Source: Luteibacter aegosomaticola (GTDB lineage Bacteria > Pseudomonadota > Gammaproteobacteria > Xanthomonadales > Rhodanobacteraceae). From it: 64,000 nt of DNA. The notes beneath the pieces are model-generated. The model worked only from the letters and a program-made list of their open reading frames with translations, did not search any database and was not told the origin of the DNA. The DNA is taken from the NCBI RefSeq assembly GCF_023078475.1, contig NZ_CP095741.1:1984001-2048000 (forward strand), written 5' to 3'. Shown piece after piece: positions 8,951 to 17,603 of the stretch (its first letter is position 1; each line of letters opens with the position of its first letter). The translations under genes were made by a program, and so were the position numbers.

Positions 8951-10354
8951 ATGACCGTCCGTACCCGTTTCGCCCCCAGTCCCACCGGCTACCTGCACAT
9001 CGGCGGCGCGCGCACCGCGCTGTACTGCTGGCTCGAAGCGCGCCGTCGCGGCGGCGAATTCATCCTGCGCATCGAGGATACGGACCGCGAGCGTTCCACC
9101 CAGGAGGCCGTCCAGGCCATCCTCGACGGCATGAACTGGCTCGGCCTGTCGCACGACGAGGGCCCGTACTACCAGACCCTGCGCATGGACCGTTACCGCG
9201 AAGTGGCCGACCAGCTGCTCCGTGAGGGCAAGGCGTATTACGCCTACGAGACCAAGGAAGAGATCGAGGCCATGCGCAATGCCGCCATGGCCGCGGGCGA
9301 GAAGCCGCGTTACAACGGCTATTACCGCGATCGCAACGAGCCGCTCCGCGACGACCCGAACCGCGTCATCCGCTTCAAGAACCCGACCTCGGGCTCGGTG
9401 GTGTTCGATGACAAGGTGAAGGGCCGCATCGAGTGGGCGAACACCGAGCTCGACGACCTGGTGATCTTCCGCTCCGATGGCTTCCCCACCTACAACTTCG
9501 CGGTGGTGGTCGACGATATCGACATGGGCATCACCGAGGTGATCCGTGGCGACGACCATGTGAACAACACGCCGCGCCAGATCAACATCTACAAGGCGCT
9601 TGGCGCGCCGGTGCCGGAATTCGCGCACCTGCCGATGATCCTGGGCCCGGATGGCCAGAAGCTGTCAAAGCGCCACGGCGCGGTCAGCGTCATGCAGTAC
9701 CGCGAAGACGGCTTCCTGCCGCACGCGCTGCTGAACTACCTGGTTCGCCTGGGTTGGTCGCATGGCGACCAGGAAATCTTCTCCGTGGGCGAGATGATCG
9801 AGCTGTTCGATGCGGCCGACGTGAACAAGGCGGCCTCGCGCTTCGATGTCACCAAGCTCTCGTGGCTGAACCAGCATTACCTGAAGACCGACGACCCGGC
9901 GGCCCTTGGCCCCGAGCTCGCGTACCACCTGCAGCGCATCGGCATCGATCCGGCCAATGGCCCGAACCCGGCCGACGTGGTCGTGGCCTTGCGCGACCGT
10001 GTGCAGACCTTCGTGGAAATGGCTGAGCGCGCGAAGATCTGGTACGGCCCGCTGACCGAGTGGGACGACAAGGCCATCGAGAAGCACCTGCGCACCGAAA
10101 CGGCACCCACGGTGTTGGCGAAGGCGAAGGAACTGCTCGCGGCGCTGCCGGAGTGGACCCCCGCAGCCATCCATGGGGCGGTCGAGCAGGCCGCTGCGGC
10201 GCTGGAGCTGGGCATGGGCAAGGTGGCCGCGCCGCTGCGCGTGGCGATGACCGGCACCCAGGTCTCGCCGTCCATCGAGCACACCATCTACCTGTGCGGG
10301 CGCGACGGTGCCCTGGCCCGCATCGACGCCGCCGTGGCCAAGGCCACTGCCTGA
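8951..10354 (+). CDS. gltX: Glutamyl-tRNA synthetase
   Basis: 467 residues. It charges tRNA-Glu with glutamate. The class I signatures are present: HIGG at residues 16-19 ([17 protein letters not shown]) and KLSKR at 237-241. The C-terminal half is the anticodon-binding helical cage. There is no good ribosome binding site before the ATG. A plausible -10 hexamer TAAAAT lies at 8912-8917 in the divergent space from the glycosyltransferase gene. Confidence 0.98.
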   Translation: MTVRTRFAPSPTGYLHIGGARTALYCWLEARRRGGEFILRIEDTDRERSTQEAVQAILDGMNWLGLSHDEGPYYQTLRMDRYREVADQLLREGKAYYAYETKEEIEAMRNAAMAAGEKPRYNGYYRDRNEPLRDDPNRVIRFKNPTSGSVVFDDKVKGRIEWANTELDDLVIFRSDGFPTYNFAVVVDDIDMGITEVIRGDDHVNNTPRQINIYKALGAPVPEFAHLPMILGPDGQKLSKRHGAVSVMQYREDGFLPHALLNYLVRLGWSHGDQEIFSVGEMIELFDAADVNKAASRFDVTKLSWLNQHYLKTDDPAALGPELAYHLQRIGIDPANGPNPADVVVALRDRVQTFVEMAERAKIWYGPLTEWDDKAIEKHLRTETAPTVLAKAKELLAALPEWTPAAIHGAVEQAAAALELGMGKVAAPLRVAMTGTQVSPSIEHTIYLCGRDGALARIDAAVAKATA

Positions 10355-10360
10355 CGGATT

Positions 10361-10681
10361 GTGGAAGAACTCCTCGCCAAAGCCACGCAGGGCGTCGATC
10401 CCCAGGCGCCCGGGGCGTTCTTCACCATCTTCATGAACCTGATGCGGCTGGTCCCCTGGGGCCAGCTCATCGCCTGGCAGGTGGTCTTCATCGTGGTGGG
10501 CGCGCTACTGGGTTGGTGGCGCGGCCGCTTTACGGCCACCGTGGTCGCTTCGCTGGTGCTGGGCCCGTTCGGCTGGGCCGTGCCCTTCCTGCCGCGCAAG
10601 GCTGTCGAGCCGCCTCCGTTGCCGCGTAGCGGCCCCGTGCCCCCGCAGCGACAGCCGCCTCCGCTTAAGCGGGGCCCTTAA
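10361..10681 (+). CDS. Small membrane protein of unknown function
   Basis: 106 residues from a GTG six bases after the gltX stop. Two hydrophobic segments (about 25-50 with QLIAWQVVFIVVGALLGWW, and 58-78 with VVASLVLGPFGWAVPFL) are followed by a short Pro-rich cytoplasmic tail (PPPLPRSGPVPPQRQPPP). It is probably cotranscribed with gltX. It resembles small conserved membrane proteins found after gltX in related genomes, but I cannot assign a function. Confidence 0.65.
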   Translation: MEELLAKATQGVDPQAPGAFFTIFMNLMRLVPWGQLIAWQVVFIVVGALLGWWRGRFTATVVASLVLGPFGWAVPFLPRKAVEPPPLPRSGPVPPQRQPPPLKRGP

Positions 10682-10752
10682 CGCCGGCACGCCCTCGCAA
10701 GCCCTCCCGGACTCGAAAAACGCAAGGCTGGCCTCATGTTAGAATCACAGCC

Positions 10753-11232
10753 ATGAGCACTCACGCCAGCCACCATCACGATCACGACCACCACGATGAC
10801 GCCCGCGGCTTCGTCGAGGCGGTGGAGCTCGCCTCGAACGAGCGTGGCCTGCGCCTCACGCCGCTGCGCCGCGAGGTACTGGAACTGGTGGCCGAGGCGG
10901 GCAAGCCCGTGAAGGCCTACGACCTGCTCGATCGCCTGCGCGAGAAGCACGGCAACGCCGCGCCGCCCACGGTGTATCGCGCGCTCGATTTCCTGCTCGA
11001 GAACGGCTTCATCCACAAGCTGGAATCGATCAACGCCTACGTCTCCTGCCACCATCCGGCGGAGTCGCACCAGGTGCCGTTCCTCATCTGCGACAAGTGC
11101 CAGTGCGCGCAGGAAGTCTGCGACGAGCGTGTCGCCGACCTGATCGAAGCCCAGGCCAAGGCCTTCGGTTTCCGCCCGCAGGCACAGACCCTCGAAGTCC
11201 ACGGCATCTGCAAGAACTGCCGCGAGTCGTAA
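10753..11232 (+). CDS. zur: Fur-family zinc uptake regulator
   Basis: 159 residues. A winged-helix domain (RLTPLRREVLELV, TVYRALDFLLENGFI) is followed by a dimerisation domain with a structural Cys4 zinc site (CDKCQC and CKNC). The His-rich N-terminus (residues 6-15) is typical of Zur rather than Fur. Zn-loaded Zur represses zinc uptake genes. It faces a ZnuD-like receptor gene end to end, and two Zur-type operators lie beyond that gene. A TAGAAT hexamer at 10740-10745 ends only seven bases before the ATG and there is no ribosome binding site, so the mRNA may be leaderless. Confidence 0.9.
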   Translation: MSTHASHHHDHDHHDDARGFVEAVELASNERGLRLTPLRREVLELVAEAGKPVKAYDLLDRLREKHGNAAPPTVYRALDFLLENGFIHKLESINAYVSCHHPAESHQVPFLICDKCQCAQEVCDERVADLIEAQAKAFGFRPQAQTLEVHGICKNCRES

Positions 11233-11255
11233 GCCGTTTCGTAAGCGCATAAAAA

Positions 11256-11285
11256 ACGGGGCGCCGCATCACTGCGGTGCCCCGT
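11256..11285 (-). terminator. Terminator for the znuD-like gene
   Basis: Stem of 13 pairs with one G-T pair (ACGGGGC...GCCCCGT arms, loop TCAC). Read on the minus strand it is followed by TTTTTT, so it terminates transcription coming from znuD. On the plus strand there is no T-run, so it is a weaker end for zur. Confidence 0.88.
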
Positions 11286-11295
11286 CGCGTATCCC

Positions 11296-13293
11296 TTAAA
11301 AATAGGCGCGAACGCCTACGGATACATTGCGGCCTGGCATCGGTGCCACGTCCTTGAACAGCGATGTGGCCGGGCGGGCCGTCTGGTTGGTGAGGTTGTT
11401 GCCGTCGACAAAGGCTTCCCACTGGCTGCGTTCGTCATTGACGAAGGTCCAGCCGAAGTGCGCGTTCACCAGCGTGTAGCCCGCGGTATCGGTCTCAAAC
11501 GCCGCCACCTTGTCCTGCTTCATGTAGCGCACCGCGCCGACATTCGCGCGCAGGCTATCGGCGCTCCAGCTCAGGGTGGAACCGACGCGGCCCGCCGGGA
11601 TGCGCGGCACGTTGCCGCCGCCGTCGCTCAGCGTGGCGCGCACGGTATCGCCGAACACGCGCAGGTCCCAGTGGCCGGCCGGGCTATCGGAAAGATGGAA
11701 GGTGGCTTCCGCTTCCGCACCGCGGAATTTGGCATCGTTCTGCGACCACGTGCGCACCGGCAGGTCGTCTTCCACCAGGCCGGTGTCGGCGAGGTAAATG
11801 AAGTTCTTGTACCGGTTGTAGTACACCGCGACCTTGCCCTCGACGACATCGCCGTGGAAGTGCAGGCCCAGTTCCGCCTGGTTGGATTTTTCCTTGCCCA
11901 GGTCGGTGCCGATTTCAAAGGTGTTCGAGGCCTCGTGCGGGCCGTTCGCGAACAGTTCTTCTTCCGACGGCGCGCGTTCGGCGTGGTCGAGGTTCAGTGA
12001 CAGGTGCCACTGTTCGGCGAAGCGGTAGGCAAAGCCCGCGGAGAAGCTGTTTGGCGAGTAATTGCGCTTGGCGCCATCGACCGGCTGCACGCTCTGCTTG
12101 TCGTGACGCGCGCCGAGTTCCACCTTCACCGGGCCGAAGTCACGCGTTTCGGTGAGGAATACGCCTGCGCCCTTGGTCGTGGTCGCCGGCACGAAGGTCT
12201 CTTCACCCACGGCAGCGAACTTGCGGTGCTGGGTCTGCACGCCGAACGAACCCACCCAGCCGCCGAAGTCGTCGTGGGTCACCACGAGGCGGCCCTGGTT
12301 GCTATCGGTGGAGAACGTCGTTCCTGGTGCGTCGCCTTCGAATTCCACGTGCTGGTACGCGCCGTGGCCAAGGCTGAATTCGATCTTGCTGATGCCATCG
12401 ATCGGCTGCACGAGGCCACCCTTCAGGGTGTAGTTCGTCTGCGCCATCTTGATGTGCACCGGATCTTCGCCTTCAGCGGCATCGCCCGGCTCGGCGGGGC
12501 TGCCGTAAAGATCCATAAAGCGCGAGACGGAGAGGCCCAGGTAGCCCCACGAGCCCAGCAACGAGGCGCCCACCGAACCCGAGGTGGTCTTCACCGCGCT
12601 GTTGGCGAGGGTGCCGCCCGGGATGTCGTAATCCTTGTTGTCGCGATGCATGCCGTCGATGTGGATCGCGAACTGGTCGTTACCTGCATCGAAGCGGGCG
12701 AGGCCGGTCTTACCGTCGGAAACCGAATCGGTACGGACTTCGGCGCGGCCGGCGAAGCCGTTCTCCGGCGCCTTCTCCGGGATACGGCCATCGACCACGT
12801 TGACCACGCCGCCGATCGCGCCGGAGCCGTAGAGCAGGGTGGCCGGGCCTTTCAGCACTTCGATCTGGTCGGCGAGGAAGGGCTCGAGAGTCACCGCGTG
12901 GTCCTGGCTGACGTTCGAGACGTCCTGGGAGGACAGGCCGTTTTCCAGCACCGCGACACGCGGACCATCGAGGCCGCGGATCACCGGGCGGCCCACGGCG
13001 GTACCGAGCGCCGACGTCTGGACGCCGGGAATCGAAGAGACGGTTTCGCCGAGGGAGACGCCCTTGGCGTCATCCAGTGCCGAGCCGGCCAGCACGGCCA
13101 CCGGTGCCACGATCTGGTCCGCGCTGCGGCCGCCCGGGACGGCGTTCACCACGATGCCCTCGAGCTTGTCGACATGCTTCTTCGATTTGCCCTGGGCATC
13201 GGTCTGGGTGTCCTGGGCGGTGTCGTCAGCAAGGGCGGGCATCGCCTGGCCGAACGTGGCGGCCAGGGTCAGGGCGAGAAGGGTCTTACGCAT
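11296..13293 (-). CDS. znuD: ZnuD-like TonB-dependent outer-membrane zinc receptor
   Basis: 665 residues. A signal peptide (MRKTLLALTLAATFGQAMPALA) precedes a mature start with a TonB-box-like KLEGIVVNA. A plug domain (GRPVIRGLDGPRVAVLENG, VLKGPATLLYGSGAIGGVVNVVDGR) leads into a 22-strand barrel ending in the aromatic C-terminus VGVRAYF. It imports a scarce metal, most likely zinc, across the outer membrane using TonB energy. The zinc assignment rests on the neighbouring zur gene and on a Zur-type operator (13321-13340) 27 bp upstream of its start. A siderophore or copper receptor is less likely. Confidence 0.88.
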   Translation of the reverse strand: MRKTLLALTLAATFGQAMPALADDTAQDTQTDAQGKSKKHVDKLEGIVVNAVPGGRSADQIVAPVAVLAGSALDDAKGVSLGETVSSIPGVQTSALGTAVGRPVIRGLDGPRVAVLENGLSSQDVSNVSQDHAVTLEPFLADQIEVLKGPATLLYGSGAIGGVVNVVDGRIPEKAPENGFAGRAEVRTDSVSDGKTGLARFDAGNDQFAIHIDGMHRDNKDYDIPGGTLANSAVKTTSGSVGASLLGSWGYLGLSVSRFMDLYGSPAEPGDAAEGEDPVHIKMAQTNYTLKGGLVQPIDGISKIEFSLGHGAYQHVEFEGDAPGTTFSTDSNQGRLVVTHDDFGGWVGSFGVQTQHRKFAAVGEETFVPATTTKGAGVFLTETRDFGPVKVELGARHDKQSVQPVDGAKRNYSPNSFSAGFAYRFAEQWHLSLNLDHAERAPSEEELFANGPHEASNTFEIGTDLGKEKSNQAELGLHFHGDVVEGKVAVYYNRYKNFIYLADTGLVEDDLPVRTWSQNDAKFRGAEAEATFHLSDSPAGHWDLRVFGDTVRATLSDGGGNVPRIPAGRVGSTLSWSADSLRANVGAVRYMKQDKVAAFETDTAGYTLVNAHFGWTFVNDERSQWEAFVDGNNLTNQTARPATSLFKDVAPMPGRNVSVGVRAYF

Positions 13294-13320
13294 CGGGGTG
13301 GAACTCCGTGGCTTCTTGAT

Positions 13321-13340
13321 GTGATGTTATAAAGTATCAC
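13321..13340 (-). promoter_or_regulatory. Zur-type operator of znuD
   Basis: GTGATGTTATAAAGTATCAC, an inverted repeat with perfect outer arms GTGAT/ATCAC around an AT-rich core. This is the size and base composition expected of a proteobacterial Zur box. Read on the minus strand it contains TATAAC, a likely -10 element, so Zur bound here would block RNA polymerase. The 12-base core TGTTATAAAGTA is identical in the second operator. Confidence 0.8.
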
Positions 13341-13451
13341 GTCGGGTGCCGTTCAGCGCAAGAAGTCACGAATTTTTGAAAGGCCGCTGAAAGGCGGGCC
13401 GCGTAGCCGACAAGGCGGTGGAAAGCCCGCCCTGACGGGTGTGGCGCCGGA

Positions 13452-13474
13452 GCAATGTTATAAAGTACCATTGC
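13452..13474 (+). promoter_or_regulatory. Second Zur-type operator, in front of the MerC-like gene
   Basis: Arms GCAATG and CATTGC are perfect inverted repeats flanking TTATAAAGTAC. The core TGTTATAAAGTA is shared exactly with the znuD operator 131 bp away. TATAAA at 13459-13464 is a plausible -10 for the rightward gene. This also argues that the MerC start must lie downstream, at 13504 or 13513. Confidence 0.78.
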
Positions 13475-13503
13475 TTGATTCGACCTGTGCAAAACCCCAC
13501 GCT

Positions 13504-13971
13504 ATGCACTCCATGACCGAACCCACGCTCGCTCCCATCGTTACCCCCGAGACCCGCCGTCGCTGGTGGCATGCGGCCGACCGGTTGGGAGCCACGGCGT
13601 CGTTCCTGTGCGCTATCCACTGCGCGTTGCTGCCGTTCGTTATCGCGGCGCTGCCGCTGCTGGGCCTGTCGTTCCTGGCCAACCACCGGTTCGAGGAAAT
13701 CTTCGTCTCCTGTGCCTGTGTCCTCGCCATGGCCGCCCTGGTGTCGGGTTACCGCCGCCACCGCCGTCGCCTGCCGTTTGCGTTCGCCGTGCCGGGCCTG
13801 TTGCTGCTGGTCCTGGGCGTGACGTTCCTGCACAGCGATTCGCTGTTGATCCATAGCGTGCTGGTCACGATCGGTGGGTTGCTGGTCGCCACGGCGCACT
13901 TCATCAACCTCCGGGTCGACCACAGCGGGCATGCCGGGCATATCCACGGCCCCACCTGCGCCCACCCGTGA
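13504..13971 (+). CDS. MerC-domain membrane protein, Zur-controlled
   Basis: 155 residues from ATG 13504; ATG 13513 is equally possible, and the frame's GTG at 13441 would lie upstream of the operator. Four hydrophobic segments are visible. The MerC signature with paired cysteines is at the first helix (FLCAIHCALLPF), and the C-terminus is His-rich (HSGHAGHIHGPTCAHP). MerC proteins are inner-membrane metal transporters first known from mercury resistance. Without other mer genes and with a Zur-type operator, zinc or related metal handling is the better guess. The CDF exporter gene follows after 37 bp. Confidence 0.75.
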   Translation: MHSMTEPTLAPIVTPETRRRWWHAADRLGATASFLCAIHCALLPFVIAALPLLGLSFLANHRFEEIFVSCACVLAMAALVSGYRRHRRRLPFAFAVPGLLLLVLGVTFLHSDSLLIHSVLVTIGGLLVATAHFINLRVDHSGHAGHIHGPTCAHP

Positions 13972-14008
13972 TTGTGTAACCGGCGCCGCAGCACCTAGCC
14001 TTCGCCCC

Positions 14009-14977
14009 ATGTCACACGACCACGCCCACGCGCACGGCCATTCGCATGGCCACGCGCATGATCATTCGCACGATCACTCGCATTTCGAAGGCAGTAGCGA
14101 AAAGAAGCTGCTTTTCGCCTTCGTGCTCACCCTTGTCATGCTGCTGGTGGAAGCCGCGGGCGGCCTCGTTTCCGGTTCGCTGGCGCTGCTTGCGGATGCC
14201 GGGCACATGCTGGTCGACGCCCTGGCGCTGCTTCTGGCCTTCCTTGGCGCGCGTTTCGCCGCGCGGCCGGCGGATGCGCGGCGCACGTACGGCTATGGCC
14301 GCATCGAGGTGTTGGCGGGCTTCGTCAACGCGCTCACCCAGTTCGCCCTGGTCGCGTTCATTATTTTCGAAGCCGTCCAGCGGCTTTTCCATCCCGAGCC
14401 GATCCTGTCCAAGATCATGCTCGTCGTCGCCGGCGTGGGCCTTGTCGCCAACGTGGTGGTCTTGCGCACCTTGCATGGCCACGACCCCGATGACGTGAAT
14501 ATCGCTGGCGCGAGCCTGCACGTTCTCGGCGATTTGCTGGGGTCCGTGGCGGCGGTGCTGGCGGCGTTGGCGGTCATGTGGATGGGCTGGCTCTGGGCCG
14601 ATCCGGTCCTGTCGATCCTGGTGTCGCTGCTGATCCTGCGCAGCGCCTGGTCGCTCCTGCGGCGTTCCGGCCACATCCTGCTGGAAGGTACGCCCGAGGG
14701 CGTGCACCTGGACGAGGTCACGAAGGTGCTCCACGCGTCCGATCCGGCGATCCTGGACATCCATCACGTCCACGTCTGGCAGATGACCGCCGGTTCGCGG
14801 ATGGCCACGCTTCACGCTGAGCTGGCTCCCGGGGCCGATCAGGCGCGTGTTCTCACGGCGATCAAGACGACCCTCAGCGAGCGCTGGCAGGTGGGCCACG
14901 CCACGGTACAGTTTGACCCGGGTGAATGTCCGGACGAGCTGGAAGGCTGCGGGCAGGACGGCCGGCACAGCCACTGA
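14009..14977 (+). CDS. Cation diffusion facilitator (CzcD/ZitB-like metal exporter)
   Basis: 322 residues from the ATG opening a His-rich cytoplasmic tail (repeats of HDHAHAHGHSHGHAH type). A longer frame starts inside merC but gives an unrelated leader. Six transmembrane helices are expected. The two HxxxD zinc-site motifs are present: HMLVD in helix II and HVLGD in helix V. A C-terminal cytoplasmic domain (IHHVHVWQMTAGSRMATLHA) follows. The protein exports Zn2+, Cd2+ or Co2+ in exchange for protons. It is odd downstream of a Zur-type operator, because export is normally wanted when zinc is plentiful; see findings. Confidence 0.92.
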   Translation: MSHDHAHAHGHSHGHAHDHSHDHSHFEGSSEKKLLFAFVLTLVMLLVEAAGGLVSGSLALLADAGHMLVDALALLLAFLGARFAARPADARRTYGYGRIEVLAGFVNALTQFALVAFIIFEAVQRLFHPEPILSKIMLVVAGVGLVANVVVLRTLHGHDPDDVNIAGASLHVLGDLLGSVAAVLAALAVMWMGWLWADPVLSILVSLLILRSAWSLLRRSGHILLEGTPEGVHLDEVTKVLHASDPAILDIHHVHVWQMTAGSRMATLHAELAPGADQARVLTAIKTTLSERWQVGHATVQFDPGECPDELEGCGQDGRHSH

Positions 14978-15070
14978 CAGGGTCCGATTAGCCCGGACCC
15001 TTGCCATTTACGCGGCCGCTGATACGATGATCGGCCGTTTCTCTCCATTACCAGCATCAAGGAGTTTCCC

Positions 15071-15229
15071 ATGGGCAAGGGCGATCGTCGCACCCGTCGC
15101 GGCAAGATCTACCGTTCCAGCTACGGCAATGCACGTCCGCACGTCGATATCGTGTCCGGCGCCGCTGTTGCCAAGCCGGCTGCCGCCAAGGCAGCGGCCA
15201 AGAAGGCAGCTCCGCGCAAGAAGGCCTGA
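15071..15229 (+). CDS. 30S ribosomal subunit protein bTHX
   Basis: 52 residues, below most gene-calling limits. The N-terminus MGKGDRRTRRGKIYRSSYG is the bTHX/Thx signature, followed by an Ala/Lys-rich tail (AAAKAAAKKAAPRKKA). Thx is a tiny basic protein that sits in the head of the 30S subunit and stabilises rRNA. AAGGAG eight bases before the ATG is an excellent ribosome binding site, and a terminator follows, so this is a monocistronic gene. Confidence 0.9.
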   Translation: MGKGDRRTRRGKIYRSSYGNARPHVDIVSGAAVAKPAAAKAAAKKAAPRKKA

Positions 15230-15249
15230 TCCCTTCTCGGCGTGACACG

Positions 15250-15276
15250 AAAAACCCCGCCCTGGCGGGGTTTTTT
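15250..15276 (+). terminator. Rho-independent terminator after bTHX
   Basis: AAAAACCCCGCC-ct-GGCGGGGTTTTTT. The stem is perfect, with A- and T-runs on both sides, so it can also end the minus-strand methyltransferase transcript that finishes at 15282. Confidence 0.93.
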
Positions 15277-15281
15277 GTTGC

Positions 15282-15992
15282 CTAGAGTTCGGGGAGGTCC
15301 TCGAACTCCATGCCGCTCTCCGGGTGGGCGGCGATGAGGTTGCAGCTGACCAGGCCGGGGAACACGTTGCGGGATTCGTTCGCGTGGTTGTCCGGATTGA
15401 ACAGGCGCGGTGTATGCGACCACGCGCGATAGCCCAGGGCCTTCACCGCGTCCACTTCGCGCTCAGCAGATGCCACGCCACCGAGGCGGGCGTAGATCAG
15501 CGGGCGATGTTGGTGGAGCGCCCGCGCAGCACCTGCCAGCAGGCCGGGCAAGGCATCGGGCAGGCTCACCTTCAGCAGATGCACGGCGGGCAGGTCGAGG
15601 TCGTCGAGCGTGGTGCGGCGGGTCGGTTCGCCATCGAGGTCTTCCACGCCCGTGTTCGCGCCGAACCATGCATGGTGGGTGTACACGTTGCCGAGCTGGT
15701 TGAGGGCGACGTTGGCACACAGTTGCTGGAACGGCAGGCGGCGCGGTTCAACGACGTGCACGACGCCTGTGTCACCGACGGCGCGTGCCAGCCAGAGCGT
15801 ATGCGCGCCATGCTCGCCACCAACTTCGACGACGACGTGGCCATCGGTAACGACACCACTCAGGATGTCGGTTTCCTGTTCGGCCCATTCGCCGTAGAGC
15901 CGCAGGGAGCGCGCGGCGGGGGTGTCGCTCGTGGTAGGGGCGGCGACACCGTAGCGGGTCGTTAGCAGCGGTGGGTTCTTGGCGCGGGTCAT
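15282..15992 (-). CDS. FkbM-like SAM-dependent methyltransferase
   Basis: 236 residues from the ATG that overlaps the upstream gene's stop (ATGA); the frame extends further upstream only as a shadow. The Rossmann SAM site is visible as HVVVEVGGEHGAHTLWLA, with an acidic strand-end VVEP and a C-terminal VSCNLIAAHPE resembling FkbM-family NLLAV endings. FkbM proteins O-methylate sugars or other small molecules. The acceptor here is unknown. It is coupled to an unrecognised membrane-bound lipoprotein-like gene. Confidence 0.65.
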   Translation of the reverse strand: MTRAKNPPLLTTRYGVAAPTTSDTPAARSLRLYGEWAEQETDILSGVVTDGHVVVEVGGEHGAHTLWLARAVGDTGVVHVVEPRRLPFQQLCANVALNQLGNVYTHHAWFGANTGVEDLDGEPTRRTTLDDLDLPAVHLLKVSLPDALPGLLAGAARALHQHRPLIYARLGGVASAEREVDAVKALGYRAWSHTPRLFNPDNHANESRNVFPGLVSCNLIAAHPESGMEFEDLPEL

Positions 15993-17518
15993 GGGGTTCC
16001 GGGGTAGAGGAGGGAGCGGGCGTCGGCCAGTTCGCGGCGCAGGGCGCCGGCGATGTCGCCGCTCGCCGTGTGGCCTGGAAGGCGTTCGAAAGTGGCCTGG
16101 ATGGCGAGTCGCAGTTCGAGCGATGCGATGTGCCATGCCGGGTGTTGCCCCGCGCTGAAGGCGTAACCGAGCGCGAGTGAGCAGGCATCGGCGGCATCAG
16201 CGGGTGGAAGCAGCGTGGCGCGCTGGTGCTCGCATTCAGCCGCGAGCAGCAAGGAGGCAGGGTCCCCGAGGGCCGTGTCGAGGCGTGTTAATGCCTCGTC
16301 GAGTGAAGCTAGCTGCGCGTCGCCTTTTTCCGCGCGTGCGCGGTACAGGACGATTTCCGCACGGCGGCGCTCGGCATGCGCAGGGGCGTGCAACGCCAGG
16401 CGTGCGCAGACGGCATCGGCAAGATCGAGCCGGGCTCGTACCGCTATGCCGACGAGCCAGCGCGACCAAGCCAGGTGGATGTCGATCCATGCGTCGAGCG
16501 GGGGCGCCTCCTGATCCTGGCCGTCGCCGCCAAGGTCGCGCAGGGCGAGCAGCCGCGACGCGCCGGATTGGCGGCTGATCCGGCCCAGTTCCGTGCGCAG
16601 GAGCTGGGCCCGCCACCAGGGGCGCTCCGCGGTCGTGCAGGTCGCGAGTGCGGCGTGGCAGAGCGCAAGGGCTTCATCGCCGGCGCGTGCCGCTTCGGCG
16701 CGATCGAGGATCGCCGCGCGTTGCGTGAGTAAGGCGGGGAGTAGCCAGCGTGCGAGATCGCCATCCGCACCCGGTGCTGGCGCCGTGGCCCGCAGGATGC
16801 CCTCCCATGCAGCGAAGTCGTCGGCGTGGCGGCCCACGTGGCGGATGGCGGGGTGTTCGCGGTCGCCGCTCAGGTAGAGCCGAGCTGGCGCACCCGGGGC
16901 GTGCAGCTGCGCGATCAGGGAGTCACCCACGCTGCTAGCCGGCGCGGGTGGGTCGGCGCGGCGTACGGAGAGCAGGTCCACGGGCTCCAGGGTGAGTTGC
17001 AGTGCAGGGGCTTCGTAGGCGGTACGTTGATACGTCCACTCTGGCGGGGCATGTGTCCTTGCGATGGTTTCGTCCTCGGTAACAGCGGGTGGCGGCGTGG
17101 GCTCGAACTGCGCGGCGATCGAGACCCTGGACGGCATGTCGGGCACGGGCTTTTGCTTGCGCCTGCGTCGCCAGGCAAACGTCGCCCAGGCCAGCAGGGC
17201 AAACACGCCAGCGCCCGCTGCCCATGGCATCCACGGCATGTTGGCGCTCGCTTGCTGCGGTTGCGGCGGTTGCGGCGGGGGGCTCGGTGCCGTGATTGCG
17301 GAGGGCGTTTTCGCCATGGCGTCGCCGGGCTCTGCCGGGTCTTCCATCGCATCGAGCATCCGTGACACATCCCGCATCTGCCGTGCGCGCTCCGCCGCTT
17401 CGGCTTTGCTATCGCGTTTCTCCGCGCACGCGCCTACGAGCGCGGCCACGCCCAGCGCGAACACGAAGAGGCATGCGCGTGGCAGCGCCTTGCGGAGAAT
17501 GGATAGGGTGTTCAACAA
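15989..17518 (-). CDS. Lipoprotein-like membrane protein with helical repeat region, unknown function
   Basis: 509 residues. The N-terminus has a signal with a possible lipobox (LVGAC at about residues 27-31). A charged helix and a Pro/Gln-rich linker come next, then a second hydrophobic segment (about 95-115, WAAGAGVFALLAWATFAW) with RRRRKQK after it. The last 300 residues are Ala/Leu/Arg-rich helices in TPR-like style (AGDEALALCHAALATC, ARLDLADAVCARLALHA). I do not recognise it. With two membrane anchors the C-terminal part is probably cytoplasmic. It overlaps the methyltransferase gene by four bases and appears to be first in the pair. Confidence 0.6.
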   Translation of the reverse strand: MLNTLSILRKALPRACLFVFALGVAALVGACAEKRDSKAEAAERARQMRDVSRMLDAMEDPAEPGDAMAKTPSAITAPSPPPQPPQPQQASANMPWMPWAAGAGVFALLAWATFAWRRRRKQKPVPDMPSRVSIAAQFEPTPPPAVTEDETIARTHAPPEWTYQRTAYEAPALQLTLEPVDLLSVRRADPPAPASSVGDSLIAQLHAPGAPARLYLSGDREHPAIRHVGRHADDFAAWEGILRATAPAPGADGDLARWLLPALLTQRAAILDRAEAARAGDEALALCHAALATCTTAERPWWRAQLLRTELGRISRQSGASRLLALRDLGGDGQDQEAPPLDAWIDIHLAWSRWLVGIAVRARLDLADAVCARLALHAPAHAERRRAEIVLYRARAEKGDAQLASLDEALTRLDTALGDPASLLLAAECEHQRATLLPPADAADACSLALGYAFSAGQHPAWHIASLELRLAIQATFERLPGHTASGDIAGALRRELADARSLLYPGTP

Positions 17519-17603
17519 GCTTCCTGGGACGCGGCCCGAGCTTGTTGATGTTAGGCAACCGTTGCCGCCAGATCGATGGAAGGATTCTGAAAAATCGCTC
17601 GGA

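Noticed and set aside
13441..13503. GTG start for the MerC-like gene at 13441
   Set aside because: It would place the Zur-type operator and likely -10 inside the coding sequence.
13874..14008. Longer start for the CDF exporter
   Set aside because: The extra 45 residues are encoded over the end of merC in another frame and show no conservation pattern; the ATG at 14009 begins the typical His-rich tail.
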